A stretch of 64,000 nucleotides of DNA from Clostridium thailandense (GCF_019207025.1 NZ_JAEEGC010000034.1:18625-82624); one strand, 5' to 3'; counted from the first letter of the stretch, positions 1 through 9,059 are shown. Made by a program: numbers and translations. Notes: a model not told the origin generated them from the letters alone.

Positions 1-1617
1 ATCAAAATTAAAGATAGCAAAAAGAAAAATGATGATGTATATGATACCAAATTTTATAATATATTTAGAAAAATTTTGAACTGGTGCTTAAATCATCGCA
101 AATTTGTGATTGTGGTAACAATAATATCCTTTTGCTTCTCTGGTTACACACTGTCTCATTCTGTTCCTAAAGAATTTTTCCCATCTGCAACACGACCTGA
201 ACTTTTAGTTGATATGACTTTGCCTCAAGGTTCTTCTATTACGGCAACGCAAGAGGCTGCCAATCGCTTATCGGAGTCTTTAAAAAAAGATAAAGATATT
301 GTCAATTACTCTTATTATGTTGGAATGGGTTCTCCACGGTTCGTATTATCCATGGAGCCTGTGTCACAGAATACCAATGTTGCACAGTTTGTCATATTGA
401 CGAAGAATGTTGCTGCAAGAGAACGTGTAAGCAAGAGCGTCCAGAAATTGTTTGATACTAGCTTTGAAAATATTCAAAGCCACATTAAGACCATTCAGAA
501 TGGTCCACCTAGTAACTATCCGGTTATGATCCGTGTTACAGGCTACGATAGTGATAAAGTACGTCAAATTGCAGAAAAGGTACGTGATACTATGGCTGCT
601 AATCCTAAATTGTACAATATAAATTTCGACTGGTTTGAAAAAACAAAAGTTATGTCTGTTAAAGTGGATCAGGATAAAGCCAGAATGCTTGGTATAGATA
701 GCCAGCAGATTTCCGCAGCCCTGCAGGGACAACTATCAGGAAGCACATTATCACAATTCAGACAAAATGATAAAACTGTAGATATTGTACTGAAAATGGA
801 CTCGGCTAACAGCCGCGATCTGGGTTATGTGAAGAATTTAAATATCACATTACCTAGTGGAGGTTCTGTTCCTTTAGACCAAGTCGCTCAAATAAGTTAT
901 AACGCTGAAGATGGTTTGATAGGAAGAAGGGATTTAAAACCGACTATAACGGTTCAGGCCGAAGTACTGCCGGGGACAACCGGAAATGATGCTGCTACGA
1001 ATATATATAACCAACTTGAATCCTTTAGAAACAAGCTTCCTTTCGGATATAGTATAGACATTGGCGGCGCCCTTGAAAGAAGTCAGAAAGGATTAGCTCA
1101 GGTTAGAATGGTAGTTCCCTTTATGATAACTTTAATCATCGTACTGTTGATGTTTCAGCTTCAAAATGTACCTAAAATGATAATGACATTACTTACCGCA
1201 CCACTTGGAATAATCGGAGTTACATTAGCTTTAGTCGTATTTAAAAGTCAGATGGGTTTTGTTGTGGTACTGGGTATTTTAGCGCTAATGGGAATTATCA
1301 TAAGAAATACTGTTATTTTGGTCGATCAAATTGGAAAACATATTAAGAAAGGGGAGTCCATACGTGATGCTATTATCAATTCGACTATTTTGAGGTTTAG
1401 ACCCATTATGTTAACGGCTGTAGCCGCAATCATGGGGATGATACCATTAATTACAAATTCTTTTTGGGGGCCGATGGCAGCGGCAATGAGTGGTGGTATA
1501 TTGATTGCAACTATATTGACTTTGCTGGTACTTCCGGTTATTTATGCCATCTGGTATAAAGCAGATAAAGAACTTGGAAATCAAGTAATTTTAGATAATC
1601 AAGAAGAATATGAATAG
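1..1617 (+). CDS. RND family efflux transporter, C-terminal part (gene runs off the left edge)
   Basis: The reading frame is open from base 1, so the TTG at 76 is not the true start; about 538 residues are visible. They match the second half of an AcrB-type (HAE1/RND) proton-driven exporter. A membrane segment (WCLNHRKFVIVVTIISF) is followed by the porter-domain opening KEFFPSATRPELLVDM, about 300 soluble residues, then a run of membrane helices from about residue 345 of the visible part to the end, including the family pattern GILALMGIIIRNTVILVDQI. RND proteins are normally about 1000-1050 residues, so roughly half is missing to the left. The substrate cannot be told. In Gram-positive bacteria such pumps act without an outer-membrane channel, usually with a membrane-fusion protein encoded upstream, which would lie outside the window. 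The family assignment is secure. Confidence 0.93.
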   Translation: MKIKDSKKKNDDVYDTKFYNIFRKILNWCLNHRKFVIVVTIISFCFSGYTLSHSVPKEFFPSATRPELLVDMTLPQGSSITATQEAANRLSESLKKDKDIVNYSYYVGMGSPRFVLSMEPVSQNTNVAQFVILTKNVAARERVSKSVQKLFDTSFENIQSHIKTIQNGPPSNYPVMIRVTGYDSDKVRQIAEKVRDTMAANPKLYNINFDWFEKTKVMSVKVDQDKARMLGIDSQQISAALQGQLSGSTLSQFRQNDKTVDIVLKMDSANSRDLGYVKNLNITLPSGGSVPLDQVAQISYNAEDGLIGRRDLKPTITVQAEVLPGTTGNDAATNIYNQLESFRNKLPFGYSIDIGGALERSQKGLAQVRMVVPFMITLIIVLLMFQLQNVPKMIMTLLTAPLGIIGVTLALVVFKSQMGFVVVLGILALMGIIIRNTVILVDQIGKHIKKGESIRDAIINSTILRFRPIMLTAVAAIMGMIPLITNSFWGPMAAAMSGGILIATILTLLVLPVIYAIWYKADKELGNQVILDNQEEYE

Positions 1618-1686
1618 GTAGAGCGAATATGTCTGCGTCAAGATGCTTGTTAATATAATCTTAATATTTAAAATATAAAAACTATA

Positions 1687-1739
1687 TTGACAAGTTTGAT
1701 GCAGGACATTATAATAGTATCAAGATAACTAATTAGTTA
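1687..1739 (+). promoter_or_regulatory. Consensus sigma-A promoter with overlapping palindromic operator
   Basis: TTGACA (1687-1692), a 17-bp spacer and TATAAT (1710-1715) form a perfect consensus promoter. About ten bases downstream, over the expected start of transcription, lies the perfect 14-bp palindrome TAACTAATTAGTTA (1726-1739), of the size and style bound by MarR/TetR-type repressors. No open reading frame follows for several hundred bases. Confidence 0.6.
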
Positions 1740-2266
1740 CTAAAAAATATTAACCAAAACATACTTTTAGTTTTACAGGTGAGTATTTTAAAGCTAAAAG
1801 TAAATATCGAAGAAAAGGGGTGAGTCCACCAAAACAGTAGGTTAACCAAAATGTGTGATTAAGTTAATTTTTAAGTCAAAGTCTCAAGTTAAATCTATTT
1901 TTAAAAAGTTCTAACTCAGTAATTTTAGTTTTAGTCTAGATTAAACTTATGTGTATTTTGTTTATTTAAAGATTCAATAATTAAGTATTTTTCTAGGTCA
2001 AGAAGTTTTTAGGTTAGAAAGAGAATAAAATAGTCAGTAAGTTTTAAATTCAAATCAATTAAGAATTAAGTGTAAATTTATAAAAAGAATTTTTCTTACT
2101 ATAGTGAGGATTGAGTTACAAAGTTAATTAGTCAAATTAAATTTAAAGATTTATGTGTCACATTTAGGAAATTGTTTAAGGTGAATAGTATTTGAAAAAC
2201 AGGTTCATAAAAGTATAGAAACCAGAGTACCTAATTTAATATCATGGGTAGTCTGGTTTCTGTTTT
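1722..2266 (+). ncRNA. Candidate long non-coding RNA (about 540 nt) or decayed gene
   Basis: The stretch between the promoter at 1687-1715 and the terminator at 2217-2266 has no plausible coding frame in any direction. Between 1861 and 2160 I count about 20% G+C with roughly twice as many G as C on this strand, unlike the flanking genes. AAGTTAA/TTAAGT-like words recur often. A short hairpin is visible at the start (CTTTTAG near 1765 pairing with CTAAAAG near 1795). Two readings are possible: a regulated long RNA, or the remains of a gene whose promoter and terminator outlived it. I do not recognise an RNA family. Confidence 0.35.
2217..2266 (+). terminator. Rho-independent terminator
   Basis: AGAAACCAG (2217-2225) is perfectly complementary to CTGGTTTCT (2253-2261), with an inner TACC/GGTA pairing, followed by GTTTTGTTATT. 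It would end a transcript coming from the promoter at 1687-1715. Confidence 0.6.
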
Positions 2267-2495
2267 GTTATTGATAACTATCATTTTTAATAGCAGTCGA
2301 TTAATCCGCTTATGTAAAATCTTTTCTAGGTATTTTCAATTTTGCATTTTTTCTATTTATTTCAAGGTTAGTTCGCCTTTTAAATCAATAAACATACAAA
2401 TGAAGCCTTTTTCAGCAGCTCTTCCTGTCCTACTAATTCAATGTATATGAAGTTTCAGAAAAACAAAGGATCTGACGTTTTTTTATAGACACCCA

Positions 2496-2530
2496 CGGCC
2501 GACATTTAACTTATGCTCCGGAAATGGCAT
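2496..2530 (-). promoter_or_regulatory. Orphan copy of the leader-like element seen before the MATE gene at 10.8 kb
   Basis: Read on the minus strand, this block contains GCATAAGTTAAATGTCGGCC, which lines up with GCATAAGTTAAGTGTCTGG of the structured leader at 10727-10762, with a similar flanking stem. No gene follows on the minus strand, only frame-broken fragments, so this may be the leader of a lost gene. Otherwise 2267-2680 holds nothing I can identify apart from the AT-rich upstream region of the next gene. Confidence 0.3.
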
Positions 2531-2680
2531 TTACAGATTTGACCTTACATATTATAATTATCTTGGGAAATATATACTAATAGGGATAAATAGTAGTTTA
2601 TTAATGATGTTGCAAACAACATTTATAGTTTTTAGTATAGTATAATATACATACAAAGTTAAATGATAAGGAAGATAATA

Positions 2681-3538
2681 ATGGTTTATTTAAATGTCTT
2701 TATATTTCCAAATGATGATATGGAATTTGATTTTTTAATAGAGGAAAAAAGAACATGCTATGACTCATTTTATCCATTTAAGATATTATCAAGAAATGGT
2801 TTTGAAAGAATTGATTTTGCACCAATTACTATTTTATATGGTGGAAATGGTTCGGGAAAATCTACGGCATTAAATGTTATAGCAGAAAAAACGGGAATAA
2901 TTAGAGATTCTATCTACAACAAATCTAATTTCTATTCTAACTATGTCAATATGTGTGAGATGCAGCTTGAAGATGATGATATTCCTGAAAATAGTAGAAT
3001 TATAACAAGTGATGATGTATTCGATTATATGTTGAATATTCGTAACCTTAATGAAGGGATTGACCAAAAACGGGAAAAAATCTTTGAAGAATATTTGGAT
3101 GCGAAATATTCTAATTTCCAAATGAAGTCTATGGCAGACTATGAACAACTAAAGAAGGTAAATATGGCTAGAAGTAAAACTCAGTCACGATTTGTGAGAA
3201 ATGAACTGATGGATAATGTGAGGGAATATTCAAATGGAGAAAGTGCATTTCGATATTTTATTGAAAAAATAGATGAAAATGGATTATATATATTGGATGA
3301 GCCTGAAAACAGTCTTTCTCCAAAACGTCAGCTGGAATTAGTAAGATTTATCGAGGACTTTGCACGATTTCTAGGTTGTCAGTTTATTATATCAACACAT
3401 TCTCCATTTCTACTTGCCCTTCGTGGAGCAAAAATATATGATCTTGATGAAAATCCAGTTGATGTGAAAAAATGGACAGAATTAGAAAATGTGCGTACAT
3501 ATTATGAGTTCTTTAAAAGATATGAAAATGAGTTTTAA
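2681..3538 (+). CDS. AAA family (ABC-type) ATPase, stand-alone
   Basis: The 285-residue protein carries all ABC-type ATPase motifs on one chain: Walker A GGNGSGKST (about residues 54-62), a signature-like SNGES, Walker B LYILDEPENSLSP, and the H-loop ISTHSPFLL. There is no membrane domain and no nuclease (TOPRIM) domain, so it belongs with the soluble AAA_21/AAA_23-type ATPases rather than transporters. An ATG at 2663 lies in frame, but AAGGAAG at 2668-2674 positions the ribosome on the ATG at 2681. It stands alone, with its own terminator and an unrelated MerR gene next. Its role is unknown; relatives occur in DNA repair and in defence or toxin-antitoxin settings, but no partner gene is present here. 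Confidence 0.85.
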   Translation: MVYLNVFIFPNDDMEFDFLIEEKRTCYDSFYPFKILSRNGFERIDFAPITILYGGNGSGKSTALNVIAEKTGIIRDSIYNKSNFYSNYVNMCEMQLEDDDIPENSRIITSDDVFDYMLNIRNLNEGIDQKREKIFEEYLDAKYSNFQMKSMADYEQLKKVNMARSKTQSRFVRNELMDNVREYSNGESAFRYFIEKIDENGLYILDEPENSLSPKRQLELVRFIEDFARFLGCQFIISTHSPFLLALRGAKIYDLDENPVDVKKWTELENVRTYYEFFKRYENEF

Positions 3539-3546
3539 TGTTAATG

Positions 3547-3582
3547 TAAAAGGGATGTTGCACTCAACAATCCCTTTTTATA
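3547..3582 (+). terminator. Terminator after the AAA ATPase gene
   Basis: The arms AAAAGGGAT-TGTTG and CAACA-ATCCCTTTT enclose the loop CACT and run into TTTTTA. The arm shares GGGATGTTGCACT with the terminator at 29.9 kb. Confidence 0.8.
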
Positions 3583-3609
3583 ATGTTTACATAGGAGGCG
3601 ATTAATAGA

Positions 3610-4446
3610 ATGGGCAAAAGTAGAGAATTTTATCAAATAGGAGAAGTATCAAAAATATGTAATATTCCAATAAAAACACTGCGCTATTATGATGAAATAG
3701 AATTATTAATACCACGAAGAATTGATCCAGATAGTAATTATAGATATTATTCAAATGATCAATTGGTTTTGGTGCTTGTAATAAAGCATTTTAAAGAAGC
3801 AGGTTTTTCATTAAAGGAAATAAAAGTGCTTTTAGGCAGAGAAGATTTAGAATACAACACAAGAAAAATTAATGAAAAATGTATAGAGATTGATAATAAA
3901 ATTAATGATTTAAAAATGTTAAAAGAAAAATTACAGTTTTGCATTAAAGAAAGTAAGAAAGAAAAGAAAAAACATGAGGACTTTAAAATTGAGATAAAAG
4001 AGATTCCTATTTCTTATATTGCTTATCTTAGAAGTAAAGGACCTTGTACTATTGAAGAATTTACGGTTAGATACTGCAAATTGATTTCATTAGTCGAAAG
4101 AAACAATTTTCATATTACAAAGAATGCTATGGCTATATATTATGATGATTGTATTGACTTTGAGGAAAAAGAAAAGGAGGAATATGATATTGAAGTTTGT
4201 ATAGCCGTATCTGAAGAAAGAGAAATAAAGGGTTTAGTTAGAAAATTTGGAGGATTTAAAGCTATTACTGCTATTCATTATGGAAGCTATGATAATATGA
4301 TAGATACTTATAGAAAGATATTCAAATACATTTATGAAAATGGATTTGAAGTTTACGGTGAGCCTATAGATAATTATCTTGTAGATATAATAAACACATC
4401 AGATGAAGAAAATTATGTGACTGAATTAATAGTTCCAATAAAATAA
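3610..4446 (+). CDS. MerR family transcriptional regulator with GyrI-like effector-binding domain
   Basis: The 278-residue protein opens with a MerR winged helix (YQIGEVSKICNIPIKTLRYYDEIELLIP), followed by a coiled-coil dimerisation helix (about 85-120) and a C-terminal half (about 125-278) that looks like the GyrI/BmrR-type small-molecule pocket (IPISYIAYLRSKGPC; YGSYDNMIDTYRKIFKYI). Such proteins usually sense hydrophobic drugs and activate an efflux gene. Start: AGGAGGCG at 3592-3600, nine bases before the ATG. The next gene, 48 bp downstream in the same direction, is a membrane acyltransferase and is the obvious candidate target. Fold assignment is firm, ligand unknown. Confidence 0.88.
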   Translation: MGKSREFYQIGEVSKICNIPIKTLRYYDEIELLIPRRIDPDSNYRYYSNDQLVLVLVIKHFKEAGFSLKEIKVLLGREDLEYNTRKINEKCIEIDNKINDLKMLKEKLQFCIKESKKEKKKHEDFKIEIKEIPISYIAYLRSKGPCTIEEFTVRYCKLISLVERNNFHITKNAMAIYYDDCIDFEEKEKEEYDIEVCIAVSEEREIKGLVRKFGGFKAITAIHYGSYDNMIDTYRKIFKYIYENGFEVYGEPIDNYLVDIINTSDEENYVTELIVPIK

Positions 4447-4494
4447 TTAATAGTGTTTTAAATTGAAATTTAAGTAGAATAAGAGGGTTTAGAT

Positions 4495-5604
4495 GTGAGA
4501 CAAGAAAGGTTACATGAAATCGATATTTTAAGAGCTATAGCATTTGTTTTTGTTGTTACTCAACATACTTTAGGAGGATTTTCTAATATTAAAGGACTTC
4601 CTTATGCCAGTTTTGCTATAATGAAGTTAACATATGTAATTGCTAAAGTAGCAGTACCAATTTTTCTTTTTATAAGTGCAGTAGCTTTATTTTATACACA
4701 TTCAGAAAAATTTGAATGTAAAAGCTATTATTTCAAAAGAATAAAATATTTATTGATACCTTATATTGTATGGTCGGCAATCAATATGATTATGTTGGAT
4801 AATAAGGAAAGGTTTAATAATTTCTTGATCCAACTAATTGCAGGGAATGCTGCATACCATTTTTGGTATATGGGTATGGTTATAAGAGTTTTTTTTATGT
4901 TTCCTATCATTCTTTGTATTGCAAAAAAAGTACATTTGATGAATGTCAAAATTAGGACAAGTATTTTTATATTGTTAGTTTGTCTATATTATCCAGTATC
5001 AAGAATCCAAAATACTATATCTGATAATGTAGGGAAACTTATATTTGGAACACCAACTGATATACAACAAAGAATTATAAATATATCTGTTTTGTTTTGG
5101 TATCTTTACTTTATATTAGGGATTTACTTAGCTTTAAACTATGAATATATTAAAAAGAAACTTATACAGTATAGAGCTATTGTTTTTATAATATATGGGA
5201 TATCATTGATATACGCTTATTTAAATGAAATAGAAAAGATTAGGTTTATAAGGTTTCTATCCTTATCATATATGGTATTTTCAGTATTAACATTCTATTT
5301 AATTGCTCTTAGTCTGAAAGAAAAAAATAAAGTTTATAAGCTAATGAAATTTATTAGTGATTATTCCTTTACTTCATACATGGCACATATTATCGTTATA
5401 AACTATGTAGTTAATATAACGATGCTAGTACTTAATACTAGAAACTATCTTATAGTGGGAATTTTTGCTTTAGTTATAACATCATTAACAACCCCTGTTA
5501 TTATAAAATTTATTAGTTATTTTCCATTTTCTGAATATATAACTGGAACTAAACGTTCATTTAAAAGTTCTGTTTTAAAGATAAGGCCTTCAAAAACAGC
5601 TTAG
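4495..5604 (+). CDS. Acyltransferase family 3 membrane protein
   Basis: The 369-residue integral membrane protein has about ten hydrophobic segments. It begins with the acyltransferase-3 signature EIDILRAIAFVFVVTQHTLGGF, whose histidine (in TQHT) is the presumed catalytic residue. These enzymes transfer acetyl or longer acyl groups to sugars or other molecules at the membrane (O-antigen, peptidoglycan and exopolysaccharide modification). The start is GTG at 4495 behind AGAGGG; an ATG two bases earlier is immediately closed by TGA. It probably forms an operon with the MerR gene upstream. Substrate unknown. Confidence 0.85.
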   Translation: MRQERLHEIDILRAIAFVFVVTQHTLGGFSNIKGLPYASFAIMKLTYVIAKVAVPIFLFISAVALFYTHSEKFECKSYYFKRIKYLLIPYIVWSAINMIMLDNKERFNNFLIQLIAGNAAYHFWYMGMVIRVFFMFPIILCIAKKVHLMNVKIRTSIFILLVCLYYPVSRIQNTISDNVGKLIFGTPTDIQQRIINISVLFWYLYFILGIYLALNYEYIKKKLIQYRAIVFIIYGISLIYAYLNEIEKIRFIRFLSLSYMVFSVLTFYLIALSLKEKNKVYKLMKFISDYSFTSYMAHIIVINYVVNITMLVLNTRNYLIVGIFALVITSLTTPVIIKFISYFPFSEYITGTKRSFKSSVLKIRPSKTA

Positions 5605-5634
5605 TATAAAATTATTTCCTATATTTTTTATAAT

Positions 5635-6186
5635 TTATTTTTTTATTTGACCATGTTTTTTATTTTCTCTAAATCTACGAACCTTTATAAGAGTTGCACA
5701 AGTATTGTCACACCACTTTCTTGTGTGGCTTTTACTTTCATCATAAAAAATCCATTTACAATCGGGATTTTCGCAAAGCTTAATCCTTTCAATATCATAT
5801 TTGGTTATCATATCAATAAAAGAAGAAATAATTTCAAATATAATCAAATGTAAATCAGATTTAAGTGGAATAGTTTTTAAATAAAACTTATTTTGTTCTT
5901 TTTTTAATACCTTATAAAACGAGAAAGCTTTAAGATATTCATTTAATTTATTTATATCTTTTGAAGCTATTGTTTTTTTTGCATATAGATTATCTGTAAT
6001 GCAACTTAAAAAGTCTCTAAGCTCCAGTAATCTATCAATCATTTCTTTATCAGGTATATTAGTAAATGATAAATTCCACTTTAAATAAAAATTTTTGAAC
6101 CAATTTTCATCCTTTAAAGGGTCTGTAAAAGTTTTATGTGTTTTGTACCATTGACTATTAATAAAATCCATGCATAAAAAATCCAT
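5635..6186 (-). CDS. CGNR zinc-finger domain regulator (ABATE-type)
   Basis: This 183-residue protein has a helical N-terminal part (WYKTHKTFTDPLKDENWF, LLELRDFL) typical of ABATE-domain proteins and a C-terminal CGNR-type zinc finger. Cys138, Cys143, Cys159 and Cys163 (CENPDC ... WCDNTC) are followed by the basic KVRRFRENKK. The CGNR tetrapeptide itself is changed to CATL, while the zinc ligands are kept. These proteins are putative stress-related DNA-binding regulators. Start: AAAGGAGG on the minus strand, nine bases before the ATG. It is divergent from the Fe-S protein gene at 6310; the inverted repeat between them (6253-6284) is a likely binding site. Confidence 0.8.
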   Translation of the reverse strand: MDFLCMDFINSQWYKTHKTFTDPLKDENWFKNFYLKWNLSFTNIPDKEMIDRLLELRDFLSCITDNLYAKKTIASKDINKLNEYLKAFSFYKVLKKEQNKFYLKTIPLKSDLHLIIFEIISSFIDMITKYDIERIKLCENPDCKWIFYDESKSHTRKWCDNTCATLIKVRRFRENKKHGQIKK

Positions 6187-6252
6187 TCTATGTAACCTCC
6201 TTTTATGATGTTGACCGTTACTAGGATAGGTGTTATTATTTTATTATATCAG

Positions 6253-6284
6253 TGTAACTATATTATGTAAAAATGATAGTTACA
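6253..6284. promoter_or_regulatory. Inverted repeat in the divergent promoter region
   Basis: TGTAACTAT (6253-6261) and ATAGTTACA (6276-6284) form a perfect 9-bp inverted repeat with a 14-bp centre, just upstream of the Fe-S protein gene and divergent from the CGNR regulator. It is a plausible operator for that regulator; this is inference from position and symmetry. Confidence 0.5.
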
Positions 6285-6309
6285 TTATGCTAATAGAGGA
6301 GGGAAATAT

Positions 6310-7254
6310 ATGAAAAGCTATGTTAGTGACTTTATAAAGAAGATTGAAGGATACGGCTTTAAAGCACAAGTTATTTCTTTTACAAATATAGAAGCAATAC
6401 AATCCGAACTAGAGAATACAAAACAGACTTATGAGGATGTTGATACTTATATAGGAAAATACTTAGACAAGTTTTACTATGAAAATTCAAAGAACCTTCT
6501 AGAAGCAAAATCAATTATAGTTATAGCAGTTCCGCAACCAATAGCAAGAATACATTTCACATTAGATTCAAAAAAACATTCTGTAATTATGCCGCCAATG
6601 TATCTATTAAATGCAAGCAGTGAATTTGAGGAAAAACATAAGAAGATAGCTGAAGTAACTGCAATTCTTGAGAAGGTACTTTCTTATGAAAATTTCAAGG
6701 TAATTAAGTTAAATATTCCATGTAAACTTACAGCAGTAAAAAGTGGTTTGGGTGTATATGGAAGAAATAATATTTGTTATATAAATGGTGAAAGCAGCTT
6801 TTATTGGCTTGGAGCATATATATCAGATATGCCCTGTGAAAATGACGCCTGGCAAGAACATTCTGTTACTATGGATACATGCAAGAATTGCGACTTGTGC
6901 CTGAAAAACTGTCCAACAGGAGCAATAGCAAAGGACAGATTTATAATTCATTCGAATAAATGTATTACATTACAAAATGAAAGTAAAGAAGATTTTTCAA
7001 AGGATCTGGATTCGAAGTGGCATAATTGCTTGATAGGATGCTTGCGATGCCAAATTATTTGTCCTGTAAATAAGAAGCATATCAGGAATGTAGAAGATAT
7101 TACTGAATTTGATGAGTGGGAAACGAGAAAGATATTAGATGAAACGCCATTGGAAGAATTGTCGGAAATAACCTATAAAAAATTGGAATTGATTAGTTTT
7201 ATAGAAGATTATGATTTACTTGCCCGCAATCTGAAGGTTCTAATGTCATGGTAG
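6310..7254 (+). CDS. Epoxyqueuosine-reductase-like double 4Fe-4S cluster protein
   Basis: The 314-residue protein has two [4Fe-4S] motifs: Cys191-x2-Cys-x2-Cys-x3-Cys201 (CKNCDLCLKNCP) and Cys240-x3-Cys-x2-Cys-x3-Cys251, with an extra Cys218 between them. The N-terminal 180 residues resemble the QueG-like part (SIIVIAVPQP; KSGLGVYGRNNICYING), and a C-terminal helical tail follows. Family members reduce substrates with electrons from the clusters; QueG itself reduces epoxyqueuosine in tRNA using a cobamide. Many clostridia carry several QueG-like paralogues of unknown substrate, and with no queuosine gene nearby I would not call this queG. RBS GAGGAGGG precedes the ATG. Confidence 0.8.
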   Translation: MKSYVSDFIKKIEGYGFKAQVISFTNIEAIQSELENTKQTYEDVDTYIGKYLDKFYYENSKNLLEAKSIIVIAVPQPIARIHFTLDSKKHSVIMPPMYLLNASSEFEEKHKKIAEVTAILEKVLSYENFKVIKLNIPCKLTAVKSGLGVYGRNNICYINGESSFYWLGAYISDMPCENDAWQEHSVTMDTCKNCDLCLKNCPTGAIAKDRFIIHSNKCITLQNESKEDFSKDLDSKWHNCLIGCLRCQIICPVNKKHIRNVEDITEFDEWETRKILDETPLEELSEITYKKLELISFIEDYDLLARNLKVLMSW

Positions 7255-7466
7255 TTAGAAGGGAACTAGTCTATATGAAAATTTTAGATAATCCTTCAAG
7301 ATATCTATAGGTAAAAGAAAAAAGTTACTAAAAATTCATAATGTAAAGCTTAAGATGGTGATAAAATAATTAATAGAGTTTAATAGCGAAAGTAGACTAC
7401 TTGCTTTGTGTAACCGATCTGCTTTATTTATTAAACTACATAATGGTTATAAGGAGTACAGAACTT

Positions 7467-8588
7467 ATGTTAATTATTCAAAAACTTAAGCTGAATTTTA
7501 AATTAATTAGAGAATTAGATTTTATTCTCATTTTTTTTGTAATGATACTTTCCGTATTTGGATTAATGAATATCTATAGTGTTACCAATAGGAAAAATGG
7601 ATATTATTTTTTTAATCATCAAATGATCTGGATTTTAATTAGTATTTTTATTGTATATATAATTTTATGTATAGATTATAGTAAATTTATTTGCTATATT
7701 GATTTTGCATATTGGTTTAATGTAGTTCTATTAGTATATACATATTTTTTTACTAGTCCAATCAATGGGGCCAAGGTATGGATACAATTGGGGAGTGTAG
7801 CGGTTGAGCCAGGTGAATTTTGTAAGCTTACAATAACCTTAATGCTTGCTAAGAAAATACAAGAAATGAATGGTGAAATAAACAACTTTAAAAATTTATG
7901 TACTTTATTTATATATTCTATAATACCAACTATATTAATTCTTATTGCTCCAGATTTAGGATTAGTTTTAATAGTATTTTTTACAGTTCTGTCGATTCTG
8001 TTTATTTGTAAATTAGATTTAAAAATGATGCTTTCAGGTTTGCTAGCATTAGTTGTAATTGTAACTGTAGCTTGGAATTTTGGATTAATAAAGGAGTATC
8101 AAAAGCAGAGGTTAACTTCTTTTATTAGCCAAGATTCAGACTTATCAGGTACTAATCTTCAGGTGTCACAATCTAAGATTGCTATTGGCAGTGGCGGTTT
8201 GATGGGACAAGGATTTAATAAAAGCACTTATATACAAGGTGATTTCATACCTGAATCACACACGGATTTTATATTTGCTGTAGTAGGTAGTGAATGGGGA
8301 CTCTCAGGAACTGTGGCATTATTAGCTGTATATGCTATAGTTATGGTCAGAATTATTAAAATAGGAAAGAACTCAAAGGATATTTCAGGTACAGTAGTAT
8401 GTGTCGGGTCTTTTGGTGCTTTAGTATTTTCTATCCTGCAGAATATAGGGATGACTGTAGGAATTATGCCAATAACAGGGATAACTCTTCCGTTTATAAG
8501 CTATGGCGGAAGTTCTGCGCTTTGTAATTTTGTAGCTATAGGTTTAATTTTAAATGTAGGAATGAGAAGGAAAAAGATAAATTTTTAG
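7467..8588 (+). CDS. FtsW/RodA/SpoVE family (SEDS) protein
   Basis: This SEDS-family integral membrane protein of about 374 residues has roughly ten helices and the conserved blocks GAKVWIQLG, PDLGLVLIV, ESHTDFIFAVVGSEWGLSG and the C-terminal LPFISYGGSS. SEDS proteins polymerise lipid II glycan strands with a partner class-B PBP, in elongation (RodA), division (FtsW) or spore cortex (SpoVE). No PBP gene is adjacent, so which role applies is open. An in-frame start exists at 7401, but AAGGAG at 7451-7456 fits the ATG at 7467. It stands as a single gene between the Fe-S protein and the T-box leader. Confidence 0.88.
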   Translation: MLIIQKLKLNFKLIRELDFILIFFVMILSVFGLMNIYSVTNRKNGYYFFNHQMIWILISIFIVYIILCIDYSKFICYIDFAYWFNVVLLVYTYFFTSPINGAKVWIQLGSVAVEPGEFCKLTITLMLAKKIQEMNGEINNFKNLCTLFIYSIIPTILILIAPDLGLVLIVFFTVLSILFICKLDLKMMLSGLLALVVIVTVAWNFGLIKEYQKQRLTSFISQDSDLSGTNLQVSQSKIAIGSGGLMGQGFNKSTYIQGDFIPESHTDFIFAVVGSEWGLSGTVALLAVYAIVMVRIIKIGKNSKDISGTVVCVGSFGALVFSILQNIGMTVGIMPITGITLPFISYGGSSALCNFVAIGLILNVGMRRKKINF

Positions 8589-8687
8589 CACACAATGTAT
8601 ACTACAATCATGCTTAAATCTAAAAAGTCGAGTAAGTGCTCATAATATTGAGCATTGAGTATCAATAAAGTAAGTTGATTTGAAGTA

Positions 8688-8717
8688 TGGACATATGTAG
8701 TTTTTCTATGTTATAAT
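8688..8717 (+). promoter_or_regulatory. Sigma-A promoter of the T-box/lysS transcript
   Basis: TGGACA (8688-8693), an 18-bp spacer and TATAAT (8712-8717) lie directly before the T-box leader. TGGACA differs from the consensus -35 at one position. Confidence 0.65.
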
Positions 8718-8720
8718 TTT

Positions 8721-9005
8721 TTAAAGACTATGAAGAGAAGAGTAGATAAATATATGAATTTACAGAGAGCTCTATAAGGTGAGAATGAGCACGGATTTTT
8801 TATTGAAAAAGGTCTCAGAGTTGCACACCGAGTCTGGTTTCAGGGGTAGGCTGTGACGGTATAACCCGTTATAAGTTATAGAGTATAAAATTAATTATGT
8901 ACTTGAAAAGGTCTATATGGTGACATATGGATAAACTGAGGTGGTACCACGAAGATATAACTTTCGTCCTCAAGATTAAAATCTTGGAGGTGAAGGTTTT
9001 TTTAT
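8721..9005 (+). promoter_or_regulatory. T-box leader controlling lysS
   Basis: The leader shows the T-box landmarks in order. Stem I elements: AGTAGA near 8741 and the AG-bulge word CAGAGAGC near 8763. A stem III hairpin lies just before the T-box sequence TGAGGTGGTACCACGA (8937-8952). Next is an intrinsic terminator whose arms CCTCAAGATT and ATCTTGGAGG (8968-8990) run into a T tract. Uncharged tRNA pairs with the specifier codon and the T-box bulge, favouring the antiterminator and read-through. I could not place the specifier codon with certainty; the downstream gene predicts lysine (AAA/AAG). Confidence 0.9.
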
Positions 9006-9059
9006 TTGTGCAAAAATCTACTAAATCATAAATAAATATTTAAAGGTGGTATAGCTAAA

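Noticed and set aside
2244..2450. 68-codon open frame after the candidate non-coding RNA
   Set aside because: It begins inside a terminator hairpin, has no ribosome binding site and resembles no protein.
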